DNA of 26,320 nt from an uncultured Cellvibrio sp. (GTDB lineage: Bacteria > Pseudomonadota > Gammaproteobacteria > Pseudomonadales > Cellvibrionaceae), in contig CAMLOU010000048.1 in NCBI GenBank assembly GCA_946481735.1, forward strand, positions 1-26,320, given 5' to 3'. A program made the position numbers and the translations under genes. Positions 24,765-26,320 of the stretch are shown here, piece by piece. Under the pieces are notes generated by a model. The model did no database searches, was not told the DNA's origin, and was given only the letters and a program-made list of their open reading frames with translations. The first letter of the stretch is position 1. The number at the start of each line of letters is the position of its first letter.

Positions 24765-24792
24765 CAATCGCTTTTCCACACAATCAGCGTAG

Positions 24793-24818
24793 GTCGGATT
24801 AGCACGGCGTAATCCGAC
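24793..24818. repeat. Family C GTCGGATTA palindrome, copy 1
   Basis: GTCGGATTA (24793-24801) and TAATCCGAC (24810-24818) form a 9-bp stem around an 8-nt centre. It lies between the divergent pbpC and GH-A genes. The inverted counterpart is at 26298. Palindromes of this GTCGGATTA...TAATCCGAC type are familiar as dispersed repeats in several gammaproteobacteria. Confidence 0.75.
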
Positions 24819-24947
24819 ACCCGTCCCAAAAATACCCACCATCTTAACGAAAATTGTTTTGAGTCACGCCGAGTAATCGACTACCGTAAATGAACGGGAC
24901 CTCGGCTTCCCGCCATACCAACACATCCATAACAAGAGAACAACATC

Positions 24948-26270
24948 ATGCGCAAGCTCCTTTTTTCGCTCGCCTTACCCGCACTGCTCGCCGCCTGTAG
25001 CCCCTCCGTAGAAAATCCTCCGGCGGACACTTCAGCAGCACAAACATCGTCCACACGCGGTGCTATACCGGTCACCTTGAAACGGGAAGACGGTCGTTAC
25101 CGGATTTATCGCGGCGACCAGGCCTATTTTATTCGCGGTGCCGGCGGCAGTCATAACATCCCGCTCCTGGCCGCCAGCGGCGGCAATTCCCTGCGGACCT
25201 GGGGCACCAACGATGCCGAACGTATCCTTGATGAGGCGCACAAGCATGGCCTGACGGTCATGATGGGACTGCGTTTGGGTCACGAGCGTCACGGTTTTGA
25301 TTACAACGACGAGGCGGCGGTGGCCAAGCAAAAGGAAGAAGTGCGTGAGCAGGTTCTGAAATACAAGGACCACCCGGCACTGCTTGTGTGGGGCCTGGGC
25401 AATGAAGTCGATTTGTTTTATACCAACACCAAGGTGTGGTATGCCATTGAAGATATCGCGAAGATGGTGCGCGAACTCGACCCCAACCATTTGATCACCA
25501 CCGTCACCGCCGGTATCGACGCCGAAAAAGCGCGCCTGATTATGGAACGCGTGCCGAGTATTGATTACCTCAGCGTCAATATTTACGGCGGCCTTGAAAC
25601 CCTGCCGCAAACGCTGAAAGACATCGGCTGGACCGGCGCCTATGTCGTAACCGAATGGGGCCCCACCGGCCACTGGCAAATTGCCAAGACAGCGTGGGAT
25701 GTGCCCATCGAACAAACCACCACCGAAAAAGCGCAATCCTATCGCGAGCGCTACGCAGCCGGCGTGCTCGGCGCGCCCGATCAGGCGCTGGGTTCCTATG
25801 CGTTTTTGTGGGGCCAGAAACAGGAAACCACGCCGACCTGGTATGGCATGTTTCTGGAGTCCGGTGAAGCGACTGAAGTGGTGGATACCATGCAATTTTT
25901 ATGGACCGGCGAGTGGCCGAAAGAACGCGCCCCTTCCATTCGCAGCTTCCTGATTGATGGTAAAAAAGCGGAAGACAGTATCTACCTGGAAGCGGGAAAA
26001 ACTTACACCGCGCAAGTGGATGCGTTTCATCCCGACAACGAAGCCTTTACGGTGCGCTGGGAATTTTTACCGGAAAGCACCGACATCCGCGCCGGCGGCG
26101 ATCCGGAAGCGCGCCCGAAAGCGGTGGAAGGTTTGATTGTGAAGGACGATGGGAAAGGAACCCTTGAGTTCAAAGCGCCGGATGAGGGTGGGCCTTATCG
26201 TTTGTTTGCTTATGTGACCAATCGGTTTAATCGAGCCGCCGCGGCGAACGTGCCGTTTTTTGTGCGGTGA
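24948..26270 (+). CDS. Lipoprotein glycoside hydrolase, clan GH-A (GH2-type TIM barrel)
   Basis: A 440-aa predicted lipoprotein glycosidase. The signal ends in lipobox LLAAC (C17) followed by Ser, favouring the outer membrane. A linker to about residue 40 precedes a TIM-barrel domain (about 45-320) with clan GH-A features: E153 in VWGLGNEVD as acid/base and E236 in VVTEWGPTGHW as nucleophile, two strands apart. GGNSLRTWGTNDAE and GLTVMMGLRLGHERHGFDY recall proteins annotated as glycoside hydrolase family 2 TIM-barrel domain, yet the GH2 sugar-binding and Ig domains are absent before it. Residues about 330-440 look like an Ig-like beta domain. The substrate is unknown. The ATG at 24948 follows a weak AAGAGAA site. 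It is flanked by inverted family C repeats. Confidence 0.82.
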   Translation: MRKLLFSLALPALLAACSPSVENPPADTSAAQTSSTRGAIPVTLKREDGRYRIYRGDQAYFIRGAGGSHNIPLLAASGGNSLRTWGTNDAERILDEAHKHGLTVMMGLRLGHERHGFDYNDEAAVAKQKEEVREQVLKYKDHPALLVWGLGNEVDLFYTNTKVWYAIEDIAKMVRELDPNHLITTVTAGIDAEKARLIMERVPSIDYLSVNIYGGLETLPQTLKDIGWTGAYVVTEWGPTGHWQIAKTAWDVPIEQTTTEKAQSYRERYAAGVLGAPDQALGSYAFLWGQKQETTPTWYGMFLESGEATEVVDTMQFLWTGEWPKERAPSIRSFLIDGKKAEDSIYLEAGKTYTAQVDAFHPDNEAFTVRWEFLPESTDIRAGGDPEARPKAVEGLIVKDDGKGTLEFKAPDEGGPYRLFAYVTNRFNRAAAANVPFFVR

Positions 26271-26297
26271 TTTTGGGCGATCTTAATTCGCCTGGGT

Positions 26298-26320
26298 GTC
26301 GGATTACGCTGCGCTAATCC
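26298..26320. repeat. Family C GTCGGATTA palindrome, copy 2 (cut by window end)
   Basis: GTCGGATTA (26298-26306), centre CGCTGCGC, then TAATCC running to the last base of the window; the expected final GAC is cut off. It lies 28 nt after the GH-A stop codon and is inverted relative to 24793-24818, judged by the flanking GGTGTC/GACACC. Confidence 0.7.

Noticed and set aside
24765..24842. N-terminal extension of pbpC
   Set aside because: It translates a family C palindrome and displaces the membrane anchor from the N-terminus.

Overview
The window reads as a chromosomal segment of a plant-polysaccharide-degrading gammaproteobacterium, most likely Cellvibrio or a close relative. This rests on the signal-peptide GH43 enzyme, which by memory resembles the C. 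japonicus arabinan-specific alpha-1,2-arabinofuranosidase, on araBDA beside GH43 genes and a GPH sugar transporter, and on gammaproteobacterial housekeeping genes (tamA-tamB, rlmJ, pbpC). No taxonomic search was possible.

Layout. 1-263: a structured intergenic repeat (family B). 264-4219 (minus): an araB-araD-araA operon with ATGA coupling between araB and araD. 4220-4697: araB promoter and operator, a long-hairpin repeat (family A) and the terminator of the next gene. 4698-5657 (minus): exported GH43. 5658-5975: its promoter and operator, a GGGGAAA x5 tract and a second family A repeat. 5976-8485 (minus): a GPH transporter followed by a cytoplasmic GH43. 8654-14124 (minus): tamA-tamB, outer-membrane assembly. 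14379-15985 (plus): rlmJ and two small membrane-protein genes. 15986-16212: a second family B repeat between convergent genes. 16213-19589 (minus): MATE exporter, dicarboxylate/amino-acid symporter and a DUF2799 lipoprotein. 19780-20472 (plus): OmpA-family protein resembling PdsO. 20604-24764 (minus): BrkB/YihY-family protein, a small membrane protein and penicillin-binding protein 1C. 24948-26270 (plus): a lipoprotein clan GH-A glycosidase flanked by inverted GTCGGATTA-type repeats (family C); the window ends inside the second of these.

How it fits together. The first 8.5 kb encodes an arabinan/arabinoside route: debranching outside the cytoplasm (GH43), uptake (GPH symporter), intracellular cleavage (second GH43), then isomerase, kinase and epimerase to D-xylulose 5-phosphate. 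A nearly identical 17-bp palindrome (15/17) overlaps the predicted -10 region of both araB and the exported GH43, suggesting one regulator encoded outside the window.

The least ordinary content is between the genes. Three unrelated families of structured repeats each occur twice. In families A and B the hairpin arms differ between copies yet remain self-complementary, so paired structure appears to be maintained. No transposase, CRISPR array, rRNA or tRNA was seen.
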